This document shows, piece after piece, positions 1 to 7,383 of a stretch of DNA of 16,873 bases. Source of the DNA: Gammaproteobacteria bacterium (GTDB lineage Bacteria > Pseudomonadota > Gammaproteobacteria > JAJDOJ01). Made by a program: the position numbers and the translations under genes. How positions within the stretch are numbered: the first letter of the stretch is position 1; each line of letters starts with the position of its first letter. The stretch lies in assembly GCA_027030565.1 (NCBI GenBank), contig JALVEU010000036.1, forward strand, positions 1 to 16,873, given 5' to 3'. The notes beneath the pieces are model-generated. The model had not been told where the DNA came from. It ran no database searches and saw only the letters and a list, made by a program, of their open reading frames with translations.

Positions 1-1226
1 TCACGGGCTACACCTACACCTTCCTCATGAACGGTGTGCCGCCGGCCACCGGCTGGATCGGTCTGTTCAAGCGTGGGGAAAAGGTGCGCCTGCGCATCAT
101 CAACGGCGCGGCCATGACCTTCTTCGACTTCCGCATCCCCGGGCTCAAGATGACCGTGGTGGCCGCCGACGGCCAGGAGGTCGAGCCGTTCACGGTGGAC
201 GAGTTCCGCATCGGTGTGGCGGAGACCTACGACGTGATCGTCGAGCCCAAGGACGACCGTGCCTACACCCTGTTCGCCCAAGCCATCGACCGCACGGGCT
301 ACGCCCGCGGCACCCTCACCCCGGATCCGGCCATGCTGGGCGAGGTCCCGGAGATGGACCCGCTGCCCATCCTCACCCACATGGACATGGGCATGGCCCA
401 TCACATGGGCCACGGCGGCATGGGGCACGGCGGATCGGGCTACGGCGGCGGCATGGACCACGCCGGCATGAACCACGGCGCCGGCACCGGCATGGATCAC
501 TCCAAGATGAACCATGGCTCGGGTGGCATGGACCATTCCAAGATGCAACACGGTTCGGGAGGGATGGACCACGCGGCCATGGGCCATGGCGGCGGGGGTG
601 GCATGGACCATGCCGGGATGCAGCACGGTGCCGGCGGGATGGACCATGCGGCCATGGGGCATGGCAAGGGACCGGGCGGACCCGGCATGGCTGGCTACGG
701 CAGCGCCAACGAGGTGATCCACCATCCCACCGAGTTCGGCCCCCAGGTGGACATGCGGGCCGAGGCCCCCATGGCGCGCCTGGACGACCCGGGCGTGGGG
801 CTGCGTGACAATGGGCGGCGCGTGCTCACCTACGCGGACCTCAAGAACCGGCACCGCACCCCCGATCCGCGCGAGCCACGGCGCGAGATCCAGCTCCATC
901 TCACCGGCAACATGTCCCGTTACATGTGGTCCATGAACGGCATCCGCTTCGCCGACGCCGAGGACCTGCCCTTCGAGTACGGCGAGCGCCTGCGCATCGT
1001 CCTGGTCAACGACACCATGATGAACCACCCCATCCACCTCCACGGCATGTGGAGCGACCTGGAGACCGGGGACCCCGACCACATCCCGCGCAAGCACACG
1101 GTGATCGTCCAGCCGGGGGCCAAGATCAGCTATCTGGTCACGGCCGACGCCATGGGCGGGTGGGCCTATCACTGCCACCTGCTCTACCACATGCCCGGTA
1201 TGTTCCGGAAAGTCGTCGTGCGCTGA
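1..1226 (+). CDS. copA: CopA-type multicopper oxidase, copper resistance (3' part)
   Basis: This is the C-terminal part of a periplasmic multicopper oxidase of the CopA/PcoA family, which oxidises Cu(I) and sequesters copper. The gene enters the window already open: the reading frame runs in from base 3 (TGYTYTFLMNG), so the methionine at 27 is internal and the N-terminal cupredoxin domain with its HWHG-type ligands lies outside. Visible copper ligands are the HPIHLHGMWSDLE motif and the C-terminal YHCHLLYHMPGM motif, which together give type 1, 2 and 3 copper ligands. Between the middle and C-terminal cupredoxin domains lies a low-complexity insert with six MDHxxMxHG units, the family's usual Met/His copper-binding region. 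A copB-like gene starts 14 bases after the stop, so the two are probably cotranscribed. Family assignment is firm; truncation is only by the window edge. Confidence 0.93.
   Translation, partial: TGYTYTFLMNGVPPATGWIGLFKRGEKVRLRIINGAAMTFFDFRIPGLKMTVVAADGQEVEPFTVDEFRIGVAETYDVIVEPKDDRAYTLFAQAIDRTGYARGTLTPDPAMLGEVPEMDPLPILTHMDMGMAHHMGHGGMGHGGSGYGGGMDHAGMNHGAGTGMDHSKMNHGSGGMDHSKMQHGSGGMDHAAMGHGGGGGMDHAGMQHGAGGMDHAAMGHGKGPGGPGMAGYGSANEVIHHPTEFGPQVDMRAEAPMARLDDPGVGLRDNGRRVLTYADLKNRHRTPDPREPRREIQLHLTGNMSRYMWSMNGIRFADAEDLPFEYGERLRIVLVNDTMMNHPIHLHGMWSDLETGDPDHIPRKHTVIVQPGAKISYLVTADAMGGWAYHCHLLYHMPGMFRKVVVR
453..665 (+). repeat. Six in-frame MDHxxMxHG copper-binding repeats inside copA
   Basis: Six 27-base units start at 453, 492, 528, 564, 603 and 639. 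They encode MDHAGMNHG, MDHSKMNHG, MDHSKMQHG, MDHAAMGHG, MDHAGMQHG and MDHAAMGHG, separated by 3-4 residue Gly-rich spacers. Codon use differs between units (for example GAC or GAT, CAC or CAT), so they are not recent exact duplications. Met and His spaced this way bind Cu(I)/Cu(II) in CopA proteins. Confidence 0.9.
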
Positions 1227-1240
1227 GGGAGGACAACATC

Positions 1241-1942
1241 ATGAAAATGCGCAATGTCTTGGTCGCGTTGGCGGCACTGGGCGCCTCGTTCACGGCACGG
1301 GCCGGGATGGAGGACGACCCCTTGCTCGCGACGATCTTCGTGGACAAGCTGGAGTACCGGGCCGGCGGCGAATCGTCCTTCGTGTGGGACACCGATCTGT
1401 GGATCGGCAAGGACCTGAACAAGCTCTGGCTCAAGACCGCCGGCGAGGTGGCCGACGGGACGGTGGAGGATGCCGACGTACAGGTCCTCTACAGCCGCGC
1501 CATCGCCCCGTATTGGGACGTGCAGGGGGGCTGGCGGCACGACTTCGGCACCGAGACCGACCGCGATTGGTTCACGGTGCGGCTCCAAGGGCTGGCACCC
1601 TACTTCTTCGAGGTGGACACGGGCCTGTTCGTGGGCGATCGGGGGAACATCGGCTTCGACTTCGAGGCCGAGTACGAGATCCTCTTCACCCAACGGCTGA
1701 TCCTGTCGCCGTTGGTGGAGCTGTCGGCCTACAGCCTCACCGACGAGGCCATGGGCCGGGGCTCGGGCCTCTCGGACCTGGAGCTGGGCCTGCGCCTGCG
1801 CTACGAGTTCCGGCGCGAGTTCGCGCCCTACATCGGCGTCAACTGGTTCAAGCTGTTCGGCGGCACCGCCGATTTCACCGAGGAGGAGGGCGGCGACACC
1901 GACGGCTTCCAGTTCCTCGTGGGTCTGCGGGCCTGGTACTGA
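1241..1942 (+). CDS. copB: CopB-like outer-membrane copper resistance protein
   Basis: The protein has 233 residues and resembles the C-terminal beta-barrel domain of the CopB/PcoB family, outer-membrane proteins that work with CopA in copper resistance. The ATG at 1241 is preceded by a strong GAGGGAGG ribosome site that overlaps the copA stop. It gives a clear Sec signal peptide (MKMRNVLVALAALGASFTARA, 21 residues, cut before GMEDD). The rest alternates aromatic and polar residues and ends with an aromatic C-terminus (GLRAWY), as outer-membrane barrels do. Characteristic family segments are FVDKLEYR, WDTDLWIGKDLNKLWLK and YSRAIAPYWDVQGGWRHDF. The Met/His-rich N-terminal stretch usual in CopB is missing: only about 10 residues separate the signal peptide from the barrel domain. 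Position directly after copA supports the call. Confidence 0.87.
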   Translation: MKMRNVLVALAALGASFTARAGMEDDPLLATIFVDKLEYRAGGESSFVWDTDLWIGKDLNKLWLKTAGEVADGTVEDADVQVLYSRAIAPYWDVQGGWRHDFGTETDRDWFTVRLQGLAPYFFEVDTGLFVGDRGNIGFDFEAEYEILFTQRLILSPLVELSAYSLTDEAMGRGSGLSDLELGLRLRYEFRREFAPYIGVNWFKLFGGTADFTEEEGGDTDGFQFLVGLRAWY

Positions 1943-1973
1943 CGGCCTGGGCTACAGGGAGCGAGTAGGAGAG

Positions 1974-1999
1974 GCCGGATCAGCACAAGCGCATCCGGC
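1974..1999 (+). repeat. Intergenic 7-bp inverted repeat after copB
   Basis: GCCGGAT (1974-1980) and ATCCGGC (1993-1999) form a perfect 7-bp stem with a 12-base loop, 31 bases after the copB-like stop. No T-run follows, so it is at most a weak or Rho-assisted terminator. A TAGAAT hexamer at 2017-2022 could be a -10 element for the next gene, but no convincing -35 is visible. Confidence 0.3.
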
Positions 2000-2062
2000 G
2001 AATCATGCTTGCGCGGTAGAATTTGGTCTGGACGAACGAGGGCTCGTGCAAGGCGCGGCACC

Positions 2063-2659
2063 ATGACCGCACCCGAACCCAGAGACGATCGACACCACAC
2101 CTACGGCGAGTACCTCACCTGGCCGGAGGACGTGCGCTACGAGCTCATCGACGGCGTGGCCTATCTGATGGCGCCTGCACCCGGCCTCTCGCACCAGGAT
2201 GTGGCTGGAGAGATCTATCTCCAGCTCAGACAGCAGCTGGATGGCACGGGATGCCGCCCCTACATCGCCCCGGTGGACGTCCGCCTGCCGAAAGGGGACG
2301 AGGCCGACGAGGAGATCGACACGGTGGTCCAACCGGACGTCCTGGTGGTCTGCGACCCAGGGCGACTGGACCCGCGCGGAGTCCGCGGCGCACCCGATTT
2401 CGTGGTGGAGGTGGTCTCGCCCTCCAGCGCCTACCACGACCACCGGCGCAAACGGGCCGTCTACGAGCGCGCCGGCGTGCCCGAGTACTGGCTCGTCGAT
2501 CCCGTGGAACGCCTCGTAACGGTCTATCGGCTGCAAGGGAGCGAATACGGCAAGCCGGAGATCCATCCGTTGGAGGGGCAAATTCCGGTGAAGGTGCTGG
2601 ATGGCGTGGTGATCGACTGGGAGCCGCTCCAGGACCGGCTGCCCGAGCAGGCGCCCTGA
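2063..2659 (+). CDS. Uma2-family (DUF820) PD-(D/E)XK nuclease-like protein
   Basis: The protein has 198 residues and belongs to the Uma2/DUF820 family, whose fold is that of restriction-type PD-(D/E)XK endonucleases; cellular roles are largely unknown. The expected motifs are present: E27 in YELIDG, D92 in VQPDVLVV, E116 in FVVEVVSPSS and K130 in the following helix (RRKRAVYERAGVPEYWLVDP), so the putative active site is intact. The ATG at 2063 is preferred over an upstream TTG at 2009, because the family homology begins at HTYGEYLTW just after it and the upstream residues are an Arg-rich non-conserved run. The ribosome site is weak (AAGGCG). It stands alone between the copper genes and convergent rlmB, with no evident partner. 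The biological role is not predicted here. Confidence 0.85.
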   Translation: MTAPEPRDDRHHTYGEYLTWPEDVRYELIDGVAYLMAPAPGLSHQDVAGEIYLQLRQQLDGTGCRPYIAPVDVRLPKGDEADEEIDTVVQPDVLVVCDPGRLDPRGVRGAPDFVVEVVSPSSAYHDHRRKRAVYERAGVPEYWLVDPVERLVTVYRLQGSEYGKPEIHPLEGQIPVKVLDGVVIDWEPLQDRLPEQAP

Positions 2660-2680
2660 CGATGCGCCCGAGAGCGGGAC

Positions 2681-2702
2681 GCCGGCCGCCGCCGGCTTCT
2701 TC
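2681..2702 (+). terminator. Possible weak terminator between convergent genes
   Basis: GCCGGC (2681-2686), four bases, then GCCGGC (2691-2696) can pair as a 6-bp GC stem, followed by TTCTTC. It sits 21 bases after the Uma2 stop and just before the rlmB stop on the other strand. The T-run is broken, so termination strength is doubtful. Confidence 0.3.
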
Positions 2703-2710
2703 GCCCCTCT

Positions 2711-3466
2711 TCAGCGCGCCTTGCGCCGCTGACGCACCGCCTCGAACAGGGCCACACCCGCCGCCACCGAGACGTTCAAGCTCTCGGCACCCGGTGCCAT
2801 GGGGATGCGCAGCAGGCCGTCGCAGTGCTGTCGTACGATACGACGCAGGCCGCGCCCCTCGGCCCCGAGCACCAGGGTGCAGGGGCGGGACAGCGGCGCG
2901 TCGTAGAGCACCTGCGTCCCCTCCCCCGCCAGGCCCCACACCCACAGTTCCAAGCGTTTGAGCCGCTCCAGCGCCTGGCCCAGATTGGGCACCACTACCA
3001 GGGGCAGACGCTCCGCCGCGCCGCTGGCGGCCTTGCGTGCGGCGGGGGTGAGAGGAGCAGCACGGTCCTTGGGAACCACCACGGCCCGGGCACCGGCGGC
3101 GTGCGCCGTGCGCATGCACGCGCCCAGGTTGTGCGGATCCGTGACGCCGTCCAGCGCCAGGAACAGGGCCGGCGTGTCTTCCCGCGGCGCGGCCAACCCG
3201 TCCAGGTCGCCCAGCCCCAGCGGGGGCGGCGGGCGATACCGGGCCACCACGCCCTGGTGGTGTGCGCTCCCCGCCTTGCGTTCCAGTGCGGCCGCCTCCG
3301 CGCGCTGCACACGGACCCCGGCGCTCGCCAGGCGCTCGAGCAGCGCGGCCGTGCGCGCATCGTGGCGGCCGCGCTCGACCCACACCTCCAGCAGCCGTTC
3401 CGGGTGGACCTCGGCCGCCGCGAGCACCGCGTGGAAACCGTACAGGAAGACGGGCTTGGCGGCCAC
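2711..3466 (-). CDS. rlmB: 23S rRNA (guanosine-2'-O)-methyltransferase RlmB
   Basis: This SpoU-class (TrmH/SPOUT) enzyme methylates the ribose of G2251 in the peptidyl-transferase loop of 23S rRNA. The N-terminal substrate-binding domain begins at VFLYGFHAVLAA. The SPOUT motifs follow: DPHNLGACMRTA (residues 110-121), LVLGAEGRGL, and the C-terminal IPMAPGAESLNVSVAAGVALFEA with N231 of the SAM-binding knot. I chose the GTG at 3466 (251 residues, the usual length). The longer reading from 3574 would add 36 Arg/Pro-rich residues that only mirror the end of rnr in another frame. No good ribosome site precedes the GTG. It lies 13 bases after the rnr stop, so translation is probably coupled. The rnr-rlmB order matches E. 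coli. Confidence 0.92.
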   Translation of the reverse strand: MAAKPVFLYGFHAVLAAAEVHPERLLEVWVERGRHDARTAALLERLASAGVRVQRAEAAALERKAGSAHHQGVVARYRPPPPLGLGDLDGLAAPREDTPALFLALDGVTDPHNLGACMRTAHAAGARAVVVPKDRAAPLTPAARKAASGAAERLPLVVVPNLGQALERLKRLELWVWGLAGEGTQVLYDAPLSRPCTLVLGAEGRGLRRIVRQHCDGLLRIPMAPGAESLNVSVAAGVALFEAVRQRRKAR

Positions 3467-3479
3467 GGCGGGTGACGGA

Positions 3480-5741
3480 TCAGGCCGTCGCCTTCTTGCG
3501 TGACCTGCGCCGGCGCGAGCGCTTCTTTTTCTTCGGGGCCTTTTCGGCCTCACGGGCCTTGGGTGGCTCTGCAAGGACCAAGTCGATCTTGCGCTCGTCC
3601 AGATCGACCCGCGCCACCTGTACGCGGACCGGATCCCCGAGCCGGAACACCTGGCCCGAGCGCTCGCCCTTGAGGCGATGGCCGATGGGATCGAAGTGGT
3701 AGTAGTCTTCGGGCAGCGTGGTCACATGCACCAGGCCGTCCACGTAGATGTCACGGAGCTCGACGAACAGCCCGAAGGAGGTCACGCCGCTGATGATCCC
3801 GTCGAAGACCTCGCCCACCTTGTCCATCATGTACTCGCACTTGAGCCAGAGGATGGCGTCGCGAGTGGCCTCGTCGGCGCGACGCTCGGTCATGGAGCAG
3901 TGCTCGCCCAAGACCTGCATCTCGCTGGGCGTGTAGTGGAACTCCGAGGGCTTGCCACCATGCAGGCGGTGCCGGATCCCGCGATGGACCAACAGGTCCG
4001 GATAGCGGCGGATGGGCGAGGTGAAATGCGCGTAGATCTCCAGCGCCAGTCCGAAGTGCGGCCTGCGCTCCGGGGAGTACACCGCCTGCGGCAGCGTGCG
4101 GAGCATGACCGTCTGGATCAGGTGCGCCTCCGGGCGTCCCTCGATCTGCTTCAGCAGCTTGGCGAAGTGCTTGGGCTTGGGTGCATCGCCCCCCTCGAGC
4201 TTCAGGCCGAACTCGGCCAGGAACGTGCGCAGGTCCTCGATGCGCTCTGCATCGGGCCTGTCGTGCACCCGGTACAGGGTCGGCATGCGGTGGCGCCGCA
4301 GAAACTTCGCCGCACACACGTTGGCCGCGATCATGCACTCTTCGATGAGCTTGTGGGCGTCGTTGCGCTCCACGGGCACGATGCGCTCGATCTTGCGCTC
4401 GGGTCCGAACTCGATCTTGGTCTCCACGGTCTCGAAGTCGATGGCGCCGCGGCGCTCGCGCTGACGCCGCAGGGCCCGGTAGAGCGCGAACAGGTCCTCC
4501 AGGTGCGGGACGAGCTTTCGGTAACGCTTGCGCAGGCCCTTGTCCCCCTGGACGATCATCGCCGCCACCTCGGTGTAGGTGAGACGCGCGGCGGAGCGCA
4601 TCACGCCCTCGTAGAAGCGATAGCCCTTGACGCGGCCACTGGGCTCCACCTGCATCTCGCAGACCATGCACAGGCGGTCGACCTTGGGGTTGAGTGAGCA
4701 CAGCCCGTTGGACAGGACCTCGGGCAGCATGGGCACGACCCGCTCCGGGAAGTACACCGAGGTGCCCCGGTTGCGCGCCTCCTGATCCAGTGCCGAGTCC
4801 ACCTCCACATAGGCCGACACGTCGGCGATGGCCACGATGAGCTTCCAACCCCTGTCGTCCTCGAGTGGCTCACAATAGACCGCGTCGTCGAAGTCCCGCG
4901 CGTCCTCCCCGTCGATGGTCACCAGGGGCAGCTTGCGCAGGTCCACCCGTCCCTTCTTGGCCGACTCCGGGACCTCCTCGGGGATGCGGGCGGCCTCCTC
5001 GCGTACGGCCTCGGGCCACTGGTGAGGCAGCCCATGGGCGCGGATGGCCACGTCGATCTCCATACCCGGCTGCATGTGCGCGCCGAGCACCTCGACGATG
5101 CGCCCGATGGGGGGCGTGCGCGGCGTGGGATGGGCGAGGATGGCGGCCACCACCATCTGCCCCGGCTCCGCCCCATCCCGGTGTTCCGGGGGGATCAGTA
5201 CGTCCTGCGTGAGCCGCTTGTTGTCGGGGACCACGAAACCGATGCCGCCCTCCAGATAGAAGCGCCCCACCACCTCGTGGTTGCGGCGTTCCAGCACCTC
5301 CACCACGGAAGCTTCCCGGCGCCCCCGCCGGTCCACCCCGACCACGCGCACCAGCACGCGATCCCCATGCATGACCGTGCGCATCTCCCGGGGGCTCAGG
5401 AAGACGTCCTCTCCGCCCTCGTCCGGCTGTACGAAGCCGAAGCCGTCTGGATGGGCGATCACGTGCCCTGCAACCAGCTCGCCGCCCGAGACCAATAGAT
5501 ACGCCCCCTTGCGGTTGCGCACCACCTGGCCGTCGCGCTCCATGGCACGCAGACGTCGGCCCAGGGCCTCGAGTTCGTTTTCGTCTTCCACTCCGAGCTC
5601 GGCGGCCAGCTCCTCGAAGCGCAACGGTCGGCCACGCTCTTCGAGTACCTGGAGAATCAGCTCGCGGCTCGGGATGGGATGGTCGTAGCGTTTCGCCTCG
5701 CGGGCGCGAAAGGGATCACGCCGTGGGGATCTTCTGGGCAT
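3480..5741 (-). CDS. rnr: Ribonuclease R
   Basis: This is a 753-residue RNase R, a processive 3'-to-5' exoribonuclease of the RNB family that degrades structured RNA. Domains in order are: a basic N-terminus with a winged-helix segment (ILQVLEERGRPLRFEELAAELGV, about 29-51); two cold-shock/OB domains (GFGFVQPDEGGEDVFLSPREM and GIGFVVPDNKRLTQDVLIP); the RNB catalytic domain with the Asp cluster TIDGEDARDFDDAV (D277, D280, D283, D285, D286); a C-terminal S1 domain (VGEVFDGIISGVTSFGLFVEL); and a Lys/Arg-rich tail typical of RNase R. Length and motif set separate it from the shorter RNase II. The ATG at 5741 follows a short AGGA. The gene is divergent from mtoX, and a consensus -10 on the minus strand lies upstream. 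Confidence 0.96.
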   Translation of the reverse strand: MPRRSPRRDPFRAREAKRYDHPIPSRELILQVLEERGRPLRFEELAAELGVEDENELEALGRRLRAMERDGQVVRNRKGAYLLVSGGELVAGHVIAHPDGFGFVQPDEGGEDVFLSPREMRTVMHGDRVLVRVVGVDRRGRREASVVEVLERRNHEVVGRFYLEGGIGFVVPDNKRLTQDVLIPPEHRDGAEPGQMVVAAILAHPTPRTPPIGRIVEVLGAHMQPGMEIDVAIRAHGLPHQWPEAVREEAARIPEEVPESAKKGRVDLRKLPLVTIDGEDARDFDDAVYCEPLEDDRGWKLIVAIADVSAYVEVDSALDQEARNRGTSVYFPERVVPMLPEVLSNGLCSLNPKVDRLCMVCEMQVEPSGRVKGYRFYEGVMRSAARLTYTEVAAMIVQGDKGLRKRYRKLVPHLEDLFALYRALRRQRERRGAIDFETVETKIEFGPERKIERIVPVERNDAHKLIEECMIAANVCAAKFLRRHRMPTLYRVHDRPDAERIEDLRTFLAEFGLKLEGGDAPKPKHFAKLLKQIEGRPEAHLIQTVMLRTLPQAVYSPERRPHFGLALEIYAHFTSPIRRYPDLLVHRGIRHRLHGGKPSEFHYTPSEMQVLGEHCSMTERRADEATRDAILWLKCEYMMDKVGEVFDGIISGVTSFGLFVELRDIYVDGLVHVTTLPEDYYHFDPIGHRLKGERSGQVFRLGDPVRVQVARVDLDERKIDLVLAEPPKAREAEKAPKKKKRSRRRRSRKKATA

Positions 5742-5815
5742 GGGGGGGTCCTGGACATGTGGCCATGGGGGCGCTCACTGGCGCCGCGAGAGCAACCGGT
5801 GGCACGATGCGGGGG

Positions 5816-5821
5816 ATTATA
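5816..5821 (-). promoter_or_regulatory. Candidate -10 element of the rnr-rlmB operon
   Basis: The minus strand reads TATAAT here, a perfect -10 hexamer, about 75 bases upstream of the rnr ATG. The matching -35 position (5839-5844, CCTGCG) is poor, so the promoter is plausible but unproven. Confidence 0.4.
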
Positions 5822-5886
5822 CGTGACGCCGCCCCGGGCGCAGGCACGGCCAGGGCCGCAGCCCGAACCCGCCCCACAGCCGCGAT

Positions 5887-5914
5887 TTGACAAAGCGCAA
5901 GCGGCGTCTACTTT
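5887..5914 (+). promoter_or_regulatory. Candidate sigma70 promoter of mtoX
   Basis: A perfect -35 hexamer TTGACA (5887-5892) is followed after 16 bases by TACTTT (5909-5914), a 4/6 match to -10. It lies about 84 bases upstream of the mtoX ATG in the 256-base divergent region shared with rnr. Confidence 0.5.
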
Positions 5915-5997
5915 CAATTGAGTGGATACCGATACCTTCCGGGCAGGATGCCTCCCACCCGGAAACGATTCTCGAGCCACTAGGGAGAGAAGCCGCC

Positions 5998-7383
5998 ATG
6001 AGACATCGCATTCGCAATCTCGCGCACGCCGCCGCGGCCGGTCTGGTGTTGCTGGCCACCGGGGCGACCCCCATCTTCGCCGACGAGACCTGCATGTCCC
6101 CGTACATGGCCAAGATCACGGGTCAGGAGGACTTCGTCTACGTCTGGACGCTGGGCATGGAAGGCGTGGGCGACGAGCAGGACAAGCTGGTCACCATCGC
6201 CGTCAATCCCGAGTCCCCGGACTACGGTAAGGTCGTGCACACGCTGTCGGTGGGCGGGCGCAACGAGGCCCACCACTCGGGCTTCACCGACGACCGCAAG
6301 TACCTCTGGGCCGGGGGACTGGACAACAGCAAGATCTTCATCTTCGACGTCCACTCCGACCCGGCCAAGCCCAAGCTGCACAAGGTGATCGACGACTTCG
6401 TGGCCCGCTCCGGGGGCGTGGTGGGCCCACACACCATGTATGCGCTGCCCGGTCGCATGATGATCACGGGACTGTCCAACAACAAGGACCACGGTGGGCG
6501 CACGGCCCTGGTGGAATACACCAACGAGGGCGAGTACGTGGCCACCCACTGGATGCCCACCGACGACAACCTGCAGGGGGCGAAGAAGGCCGGCAAGTAC
6601 GCCGACGGCTACGGCTATGACGTGCGCGCCCTGCCCCGACGCAACGTGCTCGTCACCTCCTCGTTCACGGGCTGGTCCAACTACATGATGGACTTCGGCA
6701 AGATGCTGAAAGACCCCGAGGCCATGAAGCGCTTCGGCAACACAGTGGTGGTGTGGAACCTGCATACCCGCCAGCCCAAGAAGATCTTCGACGTGCCCGG
6801 TGCCCCGCTGGAGATCCGCTGCGCCTGGGGCCCGCACCACGACTACTGCTTCACCACCACGGCCCTCACCTCCAAGATCTGGCTGATCTACGAGGACGAC
6901 CAGGGCGAATGGCAGGCCAAGGCCGTGGCCGACATCGGCGATCCGGCCAAGGTGCCGTTGCCGGTGGACATCACCATCAGCGCCGACGACACGCGCCTTT
7001 GGGTCGACACCTTCATGGACGGCAAGACGCGGCTGTTCGATATCTCCGACCCGTTCCATCCGAAGCAGATCTACGAGCGGGAGATCGGACGCCAGCTCAA
7101 CATGGCCTCCCAGAGCTGGGACGGCAAGCGCATCTATTACACGTCCTCGCTGCTCTCGCGCTGGGACAAGAAGGGCGAAGACAATGAGCAGTTCTTCAAG
7201 GCCTTCACCTGGGATGGCAAGGAACTGCAACCGCGCTTCGCCATCGATTTCATCGCGGCCAAGCTGGGAAGACCCCACCAGATGCGCTTCGGAGCCTATG
7301 CGCTCTATGCGGCCGCGCCCCAGGGGCCGGACTCCGGTACTCCGGTGCGACTGGTTCTGAATGAACCCGAGATGCACCGCTGA
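5998..7383 (+). CDS. mtoX: Methanethiol oxidase (SBP56 / selenium-binding protein family)
   Basis: The 461-residue precursor is a periplasmic SBP56-family protein. Bacterial members are copper-dependent methanethiol oxidases that convert methanethiol and O2 to formaldehyde, H2S and H2O2. The ATG at 5998 has the ribosome site AGGGAGAGA and gives a Sec signal peptide ending IFA before DETCMSPYM. Conserved family segments with candidate copper ligands are RNEAHHSGF (H92, H93), VGPHTMYALPG (H145), GPHHDYCFTTTAL (H280, H281) and GRPHQMRFG (H427). Other family marks are the near-N-terminal Cys and the WTLG, GGLDNSKI, DISDP and YYTSSL blocks. The next gene overlaps its 3' end by 23 bases and encodes SCO1 and MauG domains, the partners known for bacterial mtoX loci. 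This context favours methanethiol oxidation over the vaguer selenium-binding label. Confidence 0.92.
   Translation: MRHRIRNLAHAAAAGLVLLATGATPIFADETCMSPYMAKITGQEDFVYVWTLGMEGVGDEQDKLVTIAVNPESPDYGKVVHTLSVGGRNEAHHSGFTDDRKYLWAGGLDNSKIFIFDVHSDPAKPKLHKVIDDFVARSGGVVGPHTMYALPGRMMITGLSNNKDHGGRTALVEYTNEGEYVATHWMPTDDNLQGAKKAGKYADGYGYDVRALPRRNVLVTSSFTGWSNYMMDFGKMLKDPEAMKRFGNTVVVWNLHTRQPKKIFDVPGAPLEIRCAWGPHHDYCFTTTALTSKIWLIYEDDQGEWQAKAVADIGDPAKVPLPVDITISADDTRLWVDTFMDGKTRLFDISDPFHPKQIYEREIGRQLNMASQSWDGKRIYYTSSLLSRWDKKGEDNEQFFKAFTWDGKELQPRFAIDFIAAKLGRPHQMRFGAYALYAAAPQGPDSGTPVRLVLNEPEMHR

Noticed and set aside
453..665. Tandem repeats as a possible CRISPR or non-coding array
   Set aside because: The units are 27 bases with 9-12 base spacers, stay in frame, differ by synonymous changes and encode known copper-binding motifs.
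3466..3574. Longer RlmB start at 3574 overlapping rnr
   Set aside because: The extra residues are Arg/Pro-rich and simply mirror the basic tail of rnr in another frame. The length from the GTG at 3466 matches the family.
5980..7377. 465-codon open frame on the minus strand opposite mtoX
   Set aside because: It is exactly antisense to a confident family member, has a composition typical of GC-rich third-position shadows and no recognisable domain.
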